Positions 62,576-64,000 of a DNA stretch of 64,000 nucleotides are shown here, piece after piece (within the stretch, counting starts at the first letter, position 1; the number at the start of each line of letters is the position of its first letter). A program made the position numbers and the translations under genes. The notes beneath the pieces were generated by a model. It worked only from the letters and a program-made list of their open reading frames with translations. It searched no databases and was not told where the DNA came from. The DNA comes from Roseiarcus sp963782255 (GTDB taxonomy: Bacteria; Pseudomonadota; Alphaproteobacteria; Rhizobiales; Beijerinckiaceae). The stretch covers positions 1,302,001-1,366,000 of the forward strand of contig CAWAIS010000001.1 of NCBI GenBank assembly GCA_963782255.1, in the 5' to 3' direction.

Positions 62576-63850
62576 ATGACTTTCGCTCGAACCGAGCCGC
62601 CGTTCGGCCCGCAGCCGCGCCGCGCGAGCGTTGCGGTGCGCGTCGGCGCAGGCGAGGCCGCCGTGACTATCGGGGGCGGCGCGCCGATCGTCGTCCAGTC
62701 AATGACCAATACCGACACCGCCGACGTCGAGGCGACCGCGCGGCAGGTTGCGGCGCTCGCGCGCGCCGGCTCCGAGATGGTGCGCGTGACGGTCGACCGG
62801 GACGATGCGGCCGCCGCTGTTCCGCACATCCGCGACCGGCTCAATGCGATGGGCGCGCCCGTGCCCCTGATCGGCGACTTCCACTACATCGGCCACAAGC
62901 TCTTGAGCGAGCATCCCGCCTGCGCCGAGGCGCTCGACAAGTACCGGATCAATCCTGGCAACGTCGGCTTCAAGAACAAGCGAGACCTGCAATTCGGCCA
63001 GATCGTCGACATCGCGATCCGCAACGGCAAGCCCGTGCGCATCGGCGCGAACTGGGGCTCGCTCGACCAGGAGCTCCTGACGCATCTCATGGACGAGAAC
63101 GCCAGGAGCGCGGCGCCGCGCGACATGCGCGCCGTGACGCGTGAGGCGATGGTCCAGTCCGCGCTTCTGTCCGCCGCCCGGGCGGAAGAACTCGGACTGC
63201 CGCGGTCGCGCATCATTTTGTCGGCGAAAGTGTCGGCCGTGCAGGACCTCGTCACGGTCTATCGCATGCTCGCCGAGCGCTCGGACTATGCGCTGCATCT
63301 CGGCCTCACCGAGGCCGGCATGGGGTCGAAAGGCATCGTCGCCTCGTCGGCCGCACTCGGCGTCCTCCTGCAGGAGGGTCTGGGCGACACGATCCGCATC
63401 TCGCTCACCCCCGAGCCTGGCGGCGACCGCACGCAGGAGGTGCGCGTCGCGCAGGAGCTTCTGCAGACGATGGGCTTTCGCATTTTCGCGCCGCAGGTCG
63501 CCGCCTGCCCGGGGTGCGGACGCACGACCTCGACGGTGTTCCAGGAGCTTGCGCGCGACATCCAGAGCCATCTTGCCGAGTCCATGCCGAAATGGCGGAC
63601 GCTCTATCCGGGCGTCGAGCGGCTCAACGTCGCGGTGATGGGCTGCATCGTCAACGGGCCTGGCGAAAGCAAGCACGCCGATATCGGCATTTCGTTGCCG
63701 GGAACGGGCGAGGCGCCGGCGGCGCCCGTCTTCGTCGACGGCGTGAAGACGGTGACCTTGCGCGGGCCGCACATCGCCGACGAGTTCAAGGCGCTGGTCG
63801 AGGATTACGTCGTCAGGCGCTTCGGACGCGCCGAGCAGGCGGCGGAGTAG
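62576..63850 (+). CDS. ispG: 4-hydroxy-3-methylbut-2-enyl-diphosphate synthase (IspG/GcpE)
   Basis: This is a [4Fe-4S] enzyme of the MEP isoprenoid pathway that converts MEcPP to HMBPP with flavodoxin. The protein of about 424 residues has PIVVQSMTNTDTADVEATAR, IGDFHYIGHKLLSEHP, KYRINPGNVGFKNKRDLQF, LGLTEAGMGSKGIVASSAAL, cluster Cys in ACPGCGRTTSTVFQELA and VAVMGCIVNGPGESKHADIG. ATG 62576 is the likely start; an upstream in-frame extension lacks similarity. Intact, eight bases before the next gene. Confidence 0.95.
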   Translation: MTFARTEPPFGPQPRRASVAVRVGAGEAAVTIGGGAPIVVQSMTNTDTADVEATARQVAALARAGSEMVRVTVDRDDAAAAVPHIRDRLNAMGAPVPLIGDFHYIGHKLLSEHPACAEALDKYRINPGNVGFKNKRDLQFGQIVDIAIRNGKPVRIGANWGSLDQELLTHLMDENARSAAPRDMRAVTREAMVQSALLSAARAEELGLPRSRIILSAKVSAVQDLVTVYRMLAERSDYALHLGLTEAGMGSKGIVASSAALGVLLQEGLGDTIRISLTPEPGGDRTQEVRVAQELLQTMGFRIFAPQVAACPGCGRTTSTVFQELARDIQSHLAESMPKWRTLYPGVERLNVAVMGCIVNGPGESKHADIGISLPGTGEAPAAPVFVDGVKTVTLRGPHIADEFKALVEDYVVRRFGRAEQAAE

Positions 63851-63858
63851 GGCGGCCC

Positions 63859-64000
63859 ATGTACGAGCCGCCGCTTCATCGCGAGGACGATCTCGCGAAG
63901 CAGCACGACCTCATCCGCTCGCGCCCGCTCGGGCTTCTCATCAGCTGCGGGCGCCACGGCCTCATCGCGAACGCGATCCCGTTCCTCGTCGATCCCACAG
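63859..64000 (+). CDS. FMN-binding negative transcriptional regulator (PaiB-like), partial
   Basis: The ATG starts MYEPPLHREDDLAKQHDLIR, then SRPLGLLISCGRHGLIANAI and PFLVDPT before the window ends. This matches the N-terminus of the PaiB/FMN-binding family (YxPxxF... and LIxxxPLxxL). Only 47 codons are seen. The short gap to ispG suggests co-transcription. Confidence 0.8.
   Translation, partial: MYEPPLHREDDLAKQHDLIRSRPLGLLISCGRHGLIANAIPFLVDPT

Overview
The window is GC-rich (well above 60% by eye) and has the gene content of an alphaproteobacterium of the Hyphomicrobiales (Rhizobiales). Pointers are an erythritol-type polyol operon with a SorC-family regulator, a branched-chain 2-oxoacid dehydrogenase operon, a single PEP-CTERM protein, and the dispersed GC-rich intergenic palindromes common in that order. 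Beijerinckiaceae or Methylocystaceae would fit, but nothing here fixes the family.

Positions 1-12.5 kb are a mobile, decaying island. An IS21 fragment is cut by an IS481 element. A type I-E CRISPR-Cas locus follows: cas8e, cas11e, cas7e, cas5e, an IS1595 insertion, cas6e, a 16-repeat array, then cas3. No cas1 or cas2 is present. cas8e, cas11e, cas7e and cas3 carry frameshifts, and cas3 is cut after its HD nuclease domain by an IS110 element. Then come an IS630 remnant, a 161-bp MITE-like internal deletion of the IS481 element, and a P4-type tyrosine integrase. The locus looks like a silenced immune system under IS attack. Its unusual points are cas3 sitting directly behind the array, cas8e and cas11e sharing one reading frame, a repeat turned into a perfect palindrome, and two near-identical spacers.

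Positions 12.8-17.9 kb hold a GH63-type glucosidase, a broken small gene and a second, frameshifted IS1595-family element with a perfect 8-bp target duplication. Positions 17.9-29.6 kb are a coherent polyol operon: class II aldolase (divergent), SorC regulator, ABC transporter (binding protein, two permeases, two ATPases), erythritol-kinase-like FGGY kinase, 2-hydroxyacid dehydrogenase and a GlpD/EryB-like FAD dehydrogenase. Positions 29.6-35.7 kb continue with a second sugar system (LacI regulator, ribose-type ABC transporter, TIM-barrel isomerase). Its upstream half is decaying: aldolase, LacI start and binding protein all carry lesions, while permease, ATPase and isomerase are open.

Positions 36-42.3 kb carry tRNA-Ser(UGA), pyrG, a serine hydrolase, a long AATCCAAGG hairpin repeat, a possible HEPN-domain gene and a PEP-CTERM protein. 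Positions 42.7-46.1 kb are a graveyard of nitrogen-oxide genes: pieces of norD, narI, nnrS, nasA, nrtA and nasT around one intact membrane protein.

Positions 46.2-64 kb are mostly healthy: D-lactate/glycolate-type FAD oxidase (plus a 3'-end remnant of a second copy), an epoxide-hydrolase-like protein, an Xre/RES toxin-antitoxin pair, the bkd operon (E1 alpha, E1 beta, E2, E3), enoyl-CoA hydratase, and an HTH antitoxin with a frameshifted toxin. Next are two tandem patatin phospholipases with 3-hydroxybutyrate dehydrogenase (joined by a chimeric 53-codon ORF), then ispG and the start of a PaiB-like gene.

Single-base lesions are frequent. They cluster in accessory genes and spare pyrG, bkd and ispG, which argues for real decay, but read-level checking of the assembly would settle this.
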